From contig NZ_VUNN01000021.1 of assembly GCF_009695635.1 (NCBI RefSeq), forward strand, positions 1 to 40,348: 40,348 bases of DNA, in the 5' to 3' direction. The position numbers were made by a program, and so were the translations under genes. The notes below the pieces were generated by a model. It was given only the letters and a program-made list of their open reading frames with translations, did no database searches and had not been told where the DNA came from. Source of the stretch: Bullifex porci. Its GTDB lineage: Bacteria; Spirochaetota; Spirochaetia; Sphaerochaetales; Sphaerochaetaceae. Below are positions 23,606 through 30,502 of this stretch, piece by piece; position 1 is the first letter of the stretch, and each line of letters opens with the position of its first letter.

Positions 23606-23753
23606 GATTGCTGCCGCGTAGGCAGCTTAGAAATTTTATGTATACAGACTCCTTAAAGAAACTTAGATTGCTGTCGCGTAGGCAGCTTAGAAAAAATCCT
23701 CAAATTGATATGGACGTATCTTTAAGATTGCTGCCGAGTAGGTAGCTTAGTGC
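23606..23753 (+). CRISPR. Type I-F-like mini CRISPR array: 3 repeats, 2 spacers
   Basis: Three 28-bp repeats at 23606-23633, 23666-23693 and 23726-23753 are separated by two unrelated 32-bp spacers, an exact 60-bp period. Repeat 1 contains GATTGCTGCCGCGTAGGCAG followed by CTTAGAAA. It closely resembles the I-F repeat ending CTGCCGTGTAGGCAGCTTAGAAA, including the CTGCC/GGCAG hairpin bound by Cas6f. Repeat 2 has C-to-T in the stem. Repeat 3 has two changes in the hairpin and a different 3' end, as expected of the leader-distal repeat. The leader side would be the left, toward the cas1 remnant. No effector genes are in the window. Confidence 0.85.
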
Positions 23754-23756
23754 AAC

Positions 23757-23778
23757 TTGCGACCTATTGTGGTCGCAA
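23757..23778. repeat. Perfect inverted repeat just after the CRISPR array
   Basis: TTGCGACC (23757-23764) and GGTCGCAA (23771-23778) form an 8-bp stem with a 6-nt loop, 3 bp after the last repeat. No T-run follows on the plus strand. It may mark the end of the array transcript. Confidence 0.6.
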
Positions 23779-23960
23779 ATGCATTATTTAACGGTTATTT
23801 TGTTTATAAAGCGGGTTGTTACTTATATATGCATCTAACCCAGGAAACTTATTTAAAGGAGTTAAACTAATTTTCGAGTGTATTAAGTTTGTTCAGAACA
23901 TTTTACTTTAAATTGTTTATGCAAATTGATGTATTATTATACATAAAATATACACAACTG

Positions 23961-23989
23961 TTGACTTTTGTTTATCTTATCACTAATCT
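23961..23989 (+). promoter_or_regulatory. Promoter of the ABC transporter operon
   Basis: TTGACT (23961-23966), 17 bp, TAATCT (23984-23989). Predicted start near 23996. Confidence 0.6.
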
Positions 23990-23990
23990 A

Positions 23991-24034
23991 ATAGAGAATT
24001 GTCCCTTCGGGGCGGTATTTTTTTCTCTATAAAG
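23991..24034 (+). promoter_or_regulatory. Leader hairpin with UUCG tetraloop and U7 run before the substrate-binding protein gene
   Basis: CCC-TTCG-GGG (24003-24012) forms a very stable small hairpin, extendable by wobble pairs, and is followed by seven T (24018-24024), so it looks like an intrinsic terminator inside the leader. ATAGAGAA (23991-23998) can also pair with TTCTCTAT (about 24023-24030), and CTCT can instead pair with AGAG of the ribosome-binding site. Whether the left arm is transcribed depends on the true start site. It may be an attenuator or a 5' stabiliser. Confidence 0.5.
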
Positions 24035-24043
24035 AGGTAGATT

Positions 24044-24994
24044 ATGAAAAAAGTTCTCGTCGTTTTGTTAGCTCTATTGATGTGCGCATCTGTATTTGCT
24101 CAGGGTTCTGCAGAGTCAAGTAAAAAGTACACAGTTGGTATTTGTCAGTTAGTTCAGCATCCAGCTCTTGATGCTGCTACACAGGGTTTCAAAGACGCTC
24201 TTATTAAAGGACTCGGTGATTCAGTCGTTATCGATGAACAGAACGCTTCTGGTGAAGCTACAAACTGTTCAACAATTGTAAATGGTTTTGTTGCTAAGAA
24301 TGTTGACTTAATTCTTGCTAATGCTACTGCTCCTCTCCAGGCTGCAGCTTCTGCAACAAGTAAGATTCCTGTACTTGGTACATCTATTACAGACTATGCT
24401 TCAGCTCTTGAAATTGACGGCTGGACTGGTACAGTTGGAACTAACGTTTCTGGTACATCTGACCTTGCTCCACTTGATAAACAGGCTGAAATGGTTAAGG
24501 AGCTCTTCCCAACAGCTAAGAAAGTAGGTTTACTCTACTGCTCAGCTGAAGCTAACTCAGTTTACCAGGTAGAAGTTATGGAAAAAGAACTTGCTAAGCT
24601 TGGATATGAAACAGCTAGATTCTCATTCACAGATACAAATGATGTAGCATCTGTTGCTCAGAAGGCTGCTGACAGTGTAGATGTTATTTACATCCCTACA
24701 GATAACACAGCTGCTTCTAACACAGAAGCTATTGCAAACGTAGTAATTCCTTCAAAGACTCCAGTAGTTGCTGGTGAAGAGGGTATTTGTTCAGGTTGTG
24801 GTGTTGCAACACTTTCAATCAGTTACTATGATATCGGTTATGCTACAGGTGAGATGGCAGTTTCAATCCTCAAGGATGGTGCTGATGTTTCTAAGATGCC
24901 TGTTCAGTATGCACCACAGGTCACAAAGAAGTATAACGCAGCTATTTGTGAAGCCCTCGGAATTGCAGCTCCAGCAGGTTACGTAGCTATCTAA
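24044..24994 (+). CDS. TrpX-like ABC transporter substrate-binding protein (COG2984)
   Basis: The 316-residue periplasmic binding protein starts with a signal peptide (KKVLVVLLALLMCASVFAQG). Cleavage after VFA is likely, though LLMC offers a poor lipobox and spirochaete lipoboxes are relaxed. The mature part shows the COG2984 pattern: YTVGICQLVQHPALDAATQG, IVNGFVAKNVDLILANATAP, KKVGLLYCSAEANS, DVIYIPTDNTA, and near the end SYYDIGYATGEMAVSILKDG. TrpX-type proteins bind tryptophan or related amino acids; the true ligand is unknown here. AGAGG precedes the ATG. Codon bias indicates high expression. The permease and ATPase genes follow directly. Confidence 0.88.
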   Translation: MKKVLVVLLALLMCASVFAQGSAESSKKYTVGICQLVQHPALDAATQGFKDALIKGLGDSVVIDEQNASGEATNCSTIVNGFVAKNVDLILANATAPLQAAASATSKIPVLGTSITDYASALEIDGWTGTVGTNVSGTSDLAPLDKQAEMVKELFPTAKKVGLLYCSAEANSVYQVEVMEKELAKLGYETARFSFTDTNDVASVAQKAADSVDVIYIPTDNTAASNTEAIANVVIPSKTPVVAGEEGICSGCGVATLSISYYDIGYATGEMAVSILKDGADVSKMPVQYAPQVTKKYNAAICEALGIAAPAGYVAI

Positions 24995-25017
24995 TAATAT
25001 CTTTAGGGGTTGTTGTA

Positions 25018-25929
25018 ATGATTTCACTCTTGAATGCACTTCCAGGTGCAGTATCACAGGGCTTGATTTGGGGTATAATGGCTTTAGGTGTATATGTCAC
25101 CTATAGAATCCTCGATGTAGCCGATCTTACTGTTGACGGTTCTCTTGCTACAGGTGGCGCTGTATGCGTTGTCATGATTAGAGCGGGAGTTAATCCATAT
25201 ATTGCAGTTCTTGCTGCCACCGGTGTAGGTGCAATCGCTGGGCTTATCACAGCAGCCCTTCATACAAAGTGTGGTATTCCTGCTATTCTTGCGGGAATAC
25301 TCACTCAGCTTGCTTTATATTCTGTAAACCTAAGAATTATGGGCGGAAAGTCAAATCAGCCAGTAAGTGTTGATAAATATGACTTATTAGTATCACAACG
25401 CTATGTTCGTGATCTTTCATTCGATAACCCAGTTCTTTTGTTATTAATTCTTTTAGCAATTCTTATTGGTGTTATTTATTGGTTCTTTGGAACAGAAAAA
25501 GGTTGTTCAATGAGAGCAACTGGTGCCAATAAGGATATGGCTAGAGCACAAGGTATTAACCCAGATAACGATATTATCCTTGGCCTTATGATTTCTAATG
25601 CATTAGTAGCACTCTCAGGTGCACTAGTTGCTCAATATCAAGGTGCTGTTGATGTTAACATGGGTCGTGGTGCAATCGTAATTGGTCTTGCTTCCGTTAT
25701 TATCGGTGAAGTTGTATTTAAGAAAATTAAGCATAACTTTGCAGGAACTCTTTCCTTTGTTGTCTGCGGTGCAATTATCTACTATATCGTTATCCAAATC
25801 ACTCTCCAGCTCGGATTAAACACAAACGATCTCAAGCTCATTACAGCTGTAATTGTTGCGCTTTTCTTAGCAGTTCCTTATTGGAAGAGTAAAGTATTTT
25901 CTCATCATAAGGGGGTAAAGAATGCTTGA
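25018..25929 (+). CDS. ABC transporter permease (TrpY-like, COG4120)
   Basis: The 303-residue membrane protein belongs to the branched-chain/ribose-type permease family (BPD_transp_2). It begins LPGAVSQGLIWGIMALGVYV, then RILDVADLTVDGSLATGGAV, typical of COG4120. EKGCSMRATGANKDMARAQGINP is the cytoplasmic coupling loop facing the ATPase. About eight hydrophobic segments are visible. AGGGG stands before the ATG. It lies 23 bp after the binding protein gene and overlaps the ATPase gene by 8 bp, forming a standard three-gene importer. Confidence 0.9.
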   Translation: MISLLNALPGAVSQGLIWGIMALGVYVTYRILDVADLTVDGSLATGGAVCVVMIRAGVNPYIAVLAATGVGAIAGLITAALHTKCGIPAILAGILTQLALYSVNLRIMGGKSNQPVSVDKYDLLVSQRYVRDLSFDNPVLLLLILLAILIGVIYWFFGTEKGCSMRATGANKDMARAQGINPDNDIILGLMISNALVALSGALVAQYQGAVDVNMGRGAIVIGLASVIIGEVVFKKIKHNFAGTLSFVVCGAIIYYIVIQITLQLGLNTNDLKLITAVIVALFLAVPYWKSKVFSHHKGVKNA

Positions 25930-26719
25930 GCTGAAGAATATTTCAAAGACCTTTAATAAAGGTACAATTAATGCAAAGCTAGCGCTTGATAACTTAAGCT
26001 TAACACTTAATGATGGTGATTTCGTTACTGTTATCGGCGGTAATGGTGCTGGTAAATCAACAATGCTAAATGCTATCGCTGGTGTATTCTTCGTAGATGA
26101 AGGTACTATCAAAGCAGATGATGTTGATTTAACAAACATGCCAGACTACAAAAGAGCTACAATGCTTGGACGTGTATTCCAAGATCCTATGAAGGGTACA
26201 AATCCTAACATGATGATCGAGGAAAATATGGCTCTTGCATTAAGACGTGGTCAAAGAAGAGGTTTAAAATGGGGTATTACTAAGGATGAACGTGAGATGT
26301 TCTACCAAGCTCTAAAAGGACTTAACCTCGGTCTTGAGGATAGACTTACTACAAAGGTTGGTCTACTCTCTGGTGGACAGCGTCAAGCACTAACTCTTTT
26401 GATGGCAACCTTAAAGAAGCCAAAAGTACTACTTTTAGATGAGCACACAGCAGCTTTGGACCCTAAGACAGCTGAAAAGGTTCTTGCTATGTCTGATAAG
26501 GTAGTTTCAGAAAATAATTTAACAACCATGATGGTAACACACAACATGAGAGATGCTATTGCACATGGTAATAGACTTATCATGATGGATGCTGGTCATA
26601 TTGTTGTTGATATTTCTGGTGATGATAAGAAAAAGCTCACTGTACCTGATCTTTTAGATATGTTCTCAAAGGCAAGTGGAAGTACAGAAGCCAATGATGC
26701 AATGCTTTTATCAAAATAA
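25922..26719 (+). CDS. ABC transporter ATP-binding protein (TrpZ-like, COG1101)
   Basis: The 265-residue ATPase energises the importer. Walker A is GGNGAGKS (39-46), the signature is LLSGGQRQAL, Walker B is VLLLDEHTAAL and the H-loop is MVTHNM. Histidine follows the Walker B glutamate (DEHTAALDP) where DEPTSALDP is usual; this DEH variant is typical of COG1101. GGGGG lies about 7 nt before the ATG, within the end of the permease gene. A terminator follows 21 bp after the stop. Confidence 0.92.
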   Translation: MLELKNISKTFNKGTINAKLALDNLSLTLNDGDFVTVIGGNGAGKSTMLNAIAGVFFVDEGTIKADDVDLTNMPDYKRATMLGRVFQDPMKGTNPNMMIEENMALALRRGQRRGLKWGITKDEREMFYQALKGLNLGLEDRLTTKVGLLSGGQRQALTLLMATLKKPKVLLLDEHTAALDPKTAEKVLAMSDKVVSENNLTTMMVTHNMRDAIAHGNRLIMMDAGHIVVDISGDDKKKLTVPDLLDMFSKASGSTEANDAMLLSK

Positions 26720-26733
26720 AAAATAAATTTATA

Positions 26734-26763
26734 TCGATTAAGCCTCCCGAAAAAGTATATAAT
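26734..26763 (+). promoter_or_regulatory. Promoter of the SDR gene inside the terminator loop
   Basis: The consensus TATAAT (26758-26763) lies in the loop of the ABC terminator. A weak -35 (TCGATT at 26734-26739) precedes it by 18 bp. The predicted start near 26770 gives a leader of about 16 nt beginning just before GGGAGG. Confidence 0.55.
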
Positions 26764-26785
26764 TAAATAGACGGGAGGCTTTTTT
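26740..26785 (+). terminator. Terminator of the ABC operon, overlapping promoter and RBS of the SDR gene
   Basis: AAGCCTCCCG (26740-26749) pairs with CGGGAGGCTT (26772-26781) and runs into a T-run ending at the ATG of the next gene. The 22-nt loop contains TATAAT (26758-26763), and the 3' arm contains GGGAGG, which is the Shine-Dalgarno for the SDR gene 7-8 nt downstream. Confidence 0.88.
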
Positions 26786-27550
26786 ATGAAAAGATTAGAT
26801 GGAAAAGTATGTATTATCACAGGTTCTAACTCAGGCGTAGGTGCTGCAACTGCTGAGCTTTTTGCTGCTGAGGGTGCAAAGGTAGTTATTACTGCAAGAA
26901 GAGTTGATAAGCTTGAAGAAGTTGCTAACAAGATTAAGGCTAATGGTGGTGAAGTATTAGCTGTTAGATGTGATGTTAGTAATGAAGAAGATGTAAAGAA
27001 CATGGTAAAGGCCGCAGTTGATACCTTTGGAACAGTAGATGTACTTGTTAACAATGCTGGCATTCTTGAAGAGGGCTTAAAGCCAATTGATAAGTGTACT
27101 CTCGAGGATATCGAAAAGGTTTACTCAATCAACGCTAAGGGCACAATGCTTTGTTCTAGAGAAGCTACAAAGGTAATGAAGGAGCATGGAAAGGGTTCTA
27201 TTGTTAACCTAGATTCTGCTGCAGGCTACTATGGTTGTGGTGGTGCTGCATATGTAGCAAGTAAGGGTGCTGTTATCTCACTTACTAAGCACATTGCAAT
27301 GCGCTTTGCTGGTCAGGGAATTAGATGTAACTCAATTTGTCCAGGAACTATCGTAACTCCTATGACAATGAAATTAAATCCAGCAGCATTAGATCCTGAT
27401 ATGATGGGCCAGATGGCTAAGCATGCTGACTTAAAGGTTCAGCCATGTATGCCTGATGATGTTGCAAAGATCCTTTTATTCCTTGCAAGTGATGATTCAA
27501 GACCTATTACAGGACAAATTATTGTAACTGACTTTGGTTCTTCACTTTGA
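26786..27550 (+). CDS. Short-chain dehydrogenase/reductase (SDR, FabG-like)
   Basis: The 254-residue classical SDR has the cofactor loop TGSNSGVG (12-19), with basic residues after beta-2 (TARRVDKL) suggesting NADP(H). It also has NNAG, the catalytic serine region NLDSAAGYYG and YVASK with the Tyr-Lys pair. The C-terminus ends RPITGQIIVTDFGSSL, close to the usual GQxxxVDGG pattern. The substrate is unknown; FabG, sugar or steroid-type SDRs look alike at this level. The gene is monocistronic, with its start directly on the upstream terminator's T-run. Confidence 0.88.
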   Translation: MKRLDGKVCIITGSNSGVGAATAELFAAEGAKVVITARRVDKLEEVANKIKANGGEVLAVRCDVSNEEDVKNMVKAAVDTFGTVDVLVNNAGILEEGLKPIDKCTLEDIEKVYSINAKGTMLCSREATKVMKEHGKGSIVNLDSAAGYYGCGGAAYVASKGAVISLTKHIAMRFAGQGIRCNSICPGTIVTPMTMKLNPAALDPDMMGQMAKHADLKVQPCMPDDVAKILLFLASDDSRPITGQIIVTDFGSSL

Positions 27551-27559
27551 TAAAGTGAA
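27541..27559 (+). repeat. Hairpin over the SDR stop codon
   Basis: TTCACTTT and AAAGTGAA pair around a 3-nt loop spanning the TGA stop. It may slow decay of the mRNA or be chance in AT-rich sequence. Confidence 0.45.
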
Positions 27560-27571
27560 AATACAAACGAA

Positions 27572-27606
27572 AAAATGGGCTGTTTTACAGTCCATTTTAT
27601 TTTCTC
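27572..27606 (+). terminator. Terminator of the SDR gene
   Basis: AAAATGGGCTG (27572-27582) pairs with CAGTCCATTTT (27588-27598) with one G-T wobble and a 5-nt loop. TATTTTCTCTTT follows. Confidence 0.85.
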
Positions 27607-27610
27607 TTTA

Positions 27611-27641
27611 AAAAAGAAAACTACCGGGCGAGCCGGTAGTT
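27611..27641 (-). terminator. Terminator of argR-pgi
   Basis: AACTACCGG (27619-27627) and CCGGTAGTT (27633-27641) form a 9-bp stem. On the minus strand TTTTCTTTTTT follows. Confidence 0.9.
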
Positions 27642-27662
27642 ATATTTTGTTTAAAGCTTAAA

Positions 27663-29225
27663 TCAGATTAATAAATCTGCAAAAGCCTTTAAGATTTCAT
27701 CTCCCTGACAGCCATTGAGAACCTTCTTAGCAAGTACCTTACCAAGCTGTACACCTTCTTGGTCGAAGGAGTTAAGGTTCCATAAGAAGCCCTGGAACAT
27801 TACTTTATTCTCGAAGTGTGCGAGAAGAGCACCAAGAGCAAGAGGAGTTAATCTGTTAGCATAGATTAATGAGGATGGTCTTTCTCCATCAAATTCCTTA
27901 TTAGGATTGTCATCATTCTTACCAAGAGCAAAAGCAACTATTTGAGCTGCAAGGTTTGCATTAAGCTTTACTTGGCTTGTAGAACCCTCGATTACGATAT
28001 CTCTTCCAGCCTGGTTTTCCTTAAAGCCAATAAACTGAAGTGGGACGATATCTGTTCCCTGGTGTAGTAGCTGGTAGAAACTATGCTGACCATTAGTTCC
28101 TGGCTCACCAAAGATAACAGGTCCTGTAACGTAATTTAGCTTTTCTCCAAAGCGATTTACATGCTTACCATTTGATTCCATATCGAGCTGCTGTAGATGA
28201 GCTGGGAAGCGTGAGAGAGCTTGAGAATATGGAAGAATAGCAGTTGAAGGGTATGAGTATACATTTCTAAGATACATACCAATTAATGCATCCATTAAAG
28301 CTGCATTCTTTGTAATATCTGTTTCAAGTGCATTCATATCTGCTTCATGAGCACCCTTTAGAATTTCTTCAAAGGTTTCATAGCCAAGAGCAATAGAGAG
28401 GATAACACCACCAACAGCACTAGTTGAGCTATATCTACCGCCAATGTAATCATCAATAAAGAATGCATCTAATACATCCTTACTTGAAGCAAGAGGGCTT
28501 GTCTTACTTGTTACAGCAACAAGATGCTTAGCAGGGTCTACACCCTTTAAAGATGATGTAACAAGAAGCTGGTTAGTAAGAGTTTCAAGAGTAGTACCTG
28601 ACTTTGAAACTAATACAAATAGAGTTGTCTCTGGATTAATTGTTCTAATTACAGATGCTGCATCATCTGGGTCAACATTTGAGATGAATTTTGCATTCAA
28701 ATGCTTAACAGGTGAGTTGTTGATATATTCTGCAAGTGCAAGGTATAGAGCTCTTGGACCAAGGTCTGAACCACCAATACCAATTTGACATACTGTATCA
28801 AAAGGCTTACCTGTTGAACCCTTAATTACACCATTTCTTACCTTTTCACTAAAATCCTTAATTCTTGCAAGCTGTGAGGAGTAGAATTCACCTTTATCCT
28901 CTCCATCTGCTAGAACAGGAGTTCCTAAGCAGTTACCACGTGTAAGCTGGTGTAATACTAATCTCTTTTCCCCTGGGTTCATAACTTGACCAGATAAAAT
29001 AGCCTTATATTTTTCTACTAGCTCATCCTCATCTGCTAAAGCTTGCATTAGACTAATAGCCTCATCTGTTACAGGCATAGCAGCATAGTTATAGGTTAAT
29101 GAACCACCAGCAGCTATATTACATTTTTCAACTCTCTCCTTTGAGAGAAGCTCCTTAATTGAAGCTTTTTTACTATTTGAAAGCTCTGCAAATGCTTTCA
29201 AAGTATCGAGATTCTTATATTCCAT
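27663..29225 (-). CDS. pgi: Glucose-6-phosphate isomerase
   Basis: Pgi interconverts glucose-6-phosphate and fructose-6-phosphate in glycolysis. The 520-residue protein has the two SIS-type sugar-phosphate sites: QIGIGGSDLGPRALYLAL and VSKSGTTLETLTNQLL. DYIGGRYSSTSAVGGVILSI and GEPGTNGQHSFYQLLHQGT, with catalytic region residues, follow. I start at ATG 29225 (AAGGAG 7 nt upstream) rather than an upstream in-frame codon at 29279 that would overlap argR. The gene follows argR by 13 bp on the same strand. Confidence 0.95.
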   Translation of the reverse strand: MEYKNLDTLKAFAELSNSKKASIKELLSKERVEKCNIAAGGSLTYNYAAMPVTDEAISLMQALADEDELVEKYKAILSGQVMNPGEKRLVLHQLTRGNCLGTPVLADGEDKGEFYSSQLARIKDFSEKVRNGVIKGSTGKPFDTVCQIGIGGSDLGPRALYLALAEYINNSPVKHLNAKFISNVDPDDAASVIRTINPETTLFVLVSKSGTTLETLTNQLLVTSSLKGVDPAKHLVAVTSKTSPLASSKDVLDAFFIDDYIGGRYSSTSAVGGVILSIALGYETFEEILKGAHEADMNALETDITKNAALMDALIGMYLRNVYSYPSTAILPYSQALSRFPAHLQQLDMESNGKHVNRFGEKLNYVTGPVIFGEPGTNGQHSFYQLLHQGTDIVPLQFIGFKENQAGRDIVIEGSTSQVKLNANLAAQIVAFALGKNDDNPNKEFDGERPSSLIYANRLTPLALGALLAHFENKVMFQGFLWNLNSFDQEGVQLGKVLAKKVLNGCQGDEILKAFADLLI

Positions 29226-29238
29226 ATTTGCACTCCTT

Positions 29239-29709
29239 TTAGTTTTCAATTTCAGGGATTCTTGTTTGGAAGCTCTCAAGAAGATCTTCCTTTGTCATTC
29301 CTTCACGTAGGACTAGGAAGATTGTGTCATCGCCTGCTATAGAGCCTAATATTTCAGGTAGGTTTAATACATCAAGCGCAAAACCAACACTATTTGCATG
29401 TCCTGGTCTTGTTTTTACAACACCAACGTTTCCAGAGAATTCGATAGAGATAATACCTCTACGAACATCTTGGATATAACTCTTTTCTGATTCAGATACT
29501 AAATCGTTCTCAGGAAGAGAATAGTAATAACCTGACCAACCATCAGAAATCTTTCCGACCTTTAACATCTTTAAATCTCTTGATAATGTTGCTTGGGTTA
29601 CGTTAAAGCCTTCTTCTTTTAATAAATCTAGGAGGGTATCTTGGTTATCAATTCTATTATTTTTGATAATCTCCTTAACCACGCTGAGACGATTATGACG
29701 TTCTCTCAC
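29239..29709 (-). CDS. argR: ArgR-family arginine-responsive regulator
   Basis: The 156-residue protein has the N-terminal winged helix of ArgR (RHNRLSVVKEIIKNNRIDNQ, then GFNVTQATLSRDLKML with the SRDL motif) and the C-terminal oligomerisation and arginine-binding domain (VVKTRPGHANSVGFALD, then LGSIAGDDTIFLVLRE with the GDD aspartates). It would control arginine metabolism. The start is GTG at 29709, preceded by AAGGAG at 6 nt; the frame is open 30 bp further but into the promoter. It is co-transcribed with pgi, which is unusual for a pathway regulator. Confidence 0.92.
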   Translation of the reverse strand: MRERHNRLSVVKEIIKNNRIDNQDTLLDLLKEEGFNVTQATLSRDLKMLKVGKISDGWSGYYYSLPENDLVSESEKSYIQDVRRGIISIEFSGNVGVVKTRPGHANSVGFALDVLNLPEILGSIAGDDTIFLVLREGMTKEDLLESFQTRIPEIEN

Positions 29710-29726
29710 ATTGTACTCCTTTATGC

Positions 29727-29755
29727 ATTTTATATACAAAAATTATACATCTCAA
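29727..29755 (-). promoter_or_regulatory. Promoter of argR-pgi
   Basis: On the minus strand: TTGAGA (29750-29755), 17 bp, TAAAAT (29727-29732). The predicted start near 29720 coincides with the AAGGAG of argR, so the leader is only about 11 nt. Confidence 0.6.
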
Positions 29756-29884
29756 ACGTTTTGATTGCAATGAATTTTAAGACTTGATCTTAAATATTGA
29801 GGATAAAGCTCCCAGTTTTTTTCTTAGCTAAGAAGTACAACTTATTAATACAATTTCCATCCTTTATTTATTAAATTAATGTTT

Positions 29885-29913
29885 TTGTGGACACTTCAGC
29901 ATTTAAATATTAT
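29885..29913 (+). promoter_or_regulatory. Promoter of the lemA operon
   Basis: TTGTGG (29885-29890), 17 bp, TATTAT (29908-29913). Leader of about 30 nt, with GGAGG 5 nt before the ATG at 29951. Confidence 0.65.
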
Positions 29914-29950
29914 CCTCAAAGGGAAATAAATATTTTATTTGGAGGATGAT

Positions 29951-30502
29951 ATGACAGCATTAATCGTTATCATCGCTATTATTGCGATTATTTTGATATA
30001 TTTTATTTCAGTTTATAATTCATTTGTAAAGCTTAGAAACCAAGCTGAAGAGTCTAGCGCTGGTATAGATGTTCATCTAAAGCAAAGATATGACTTAATC
30101 CCAAATTTAGTTGAGACCGTAAAGGGATATGCAAAGCATGAAAATGAGACTCTAGAGGCTGTTATCAAGGCAAGAAATAGTGCAATTAATGCTACAACTA
30201 TGGAAGCTAAGGATGCTGCTAATAATGCTCTATCTGGAACCTTAAAGTCTCTATTTGCTCTTTCTGAGAGCTACCCTGAATTAAAGGCTAATACTAACTT
30301 CTTAGATCTTCAAAAGCAGCTCACAGAGATAGAGAAGGGCTTATTAAATGCTAGAAAGTACTATAACGCAATTGCTAAGAGATTAAACGAAAAGGTTGAG
30401 ATGTTCCCTTCTAATATTGTTGCGTCTATGACAGGCTTTAAGAAGCTTCCTTATGCAGAGGTAGAGGAAGCTGCAAAGGCAAGAGTTGAAGTAAAATTTT
30501 AA
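29951..30502 (+). CDS. LemA family membrane protein
   Basis: The 183-residue protein has one N-terminal membrane helix (about 2-20) and then the LemA coiled-coil domain: YNSFVKLRNQAEESSAGIDV, then HLKQRYDLIPNLVETVKGYA, then KHENETLEAVIKARNSA, and NARKYYNAIAKRLNEKVEMFPSN. The domain is predicted outside the cytoplasm. LemA proteins are widespread, often paired with DUF2207 or TPM-type proteins, and their role is unknown. I start at ATG 29951, not an upstream TTG at 29939. The stop abuts the DUF2207 start with no gap. Confidence 0.92.
   Translation: MTALIVIIAIIAIILIYFISVYNSFVKLRNQAEESSAGIDVHLKQRYDLIPNLVETVKGYAKHENETLEAVIKARNSAINATTMEAKDAANNALSGTLKSLFALSESYPELKANTNFLDLQKQLTEIEKGLLNARKYYNAIAKRLNEKVEMFPSNIVASMTGFKKLPYAEVEEAAKARVEVKF

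Noticed and set aside
29710-29756. ARG box (ArgR operator) in the argR promoter
   Set aside because: TGTAT and ATGCA half-sites are present but the spacing is off by one and the region is AT-rich, so chance is likely.
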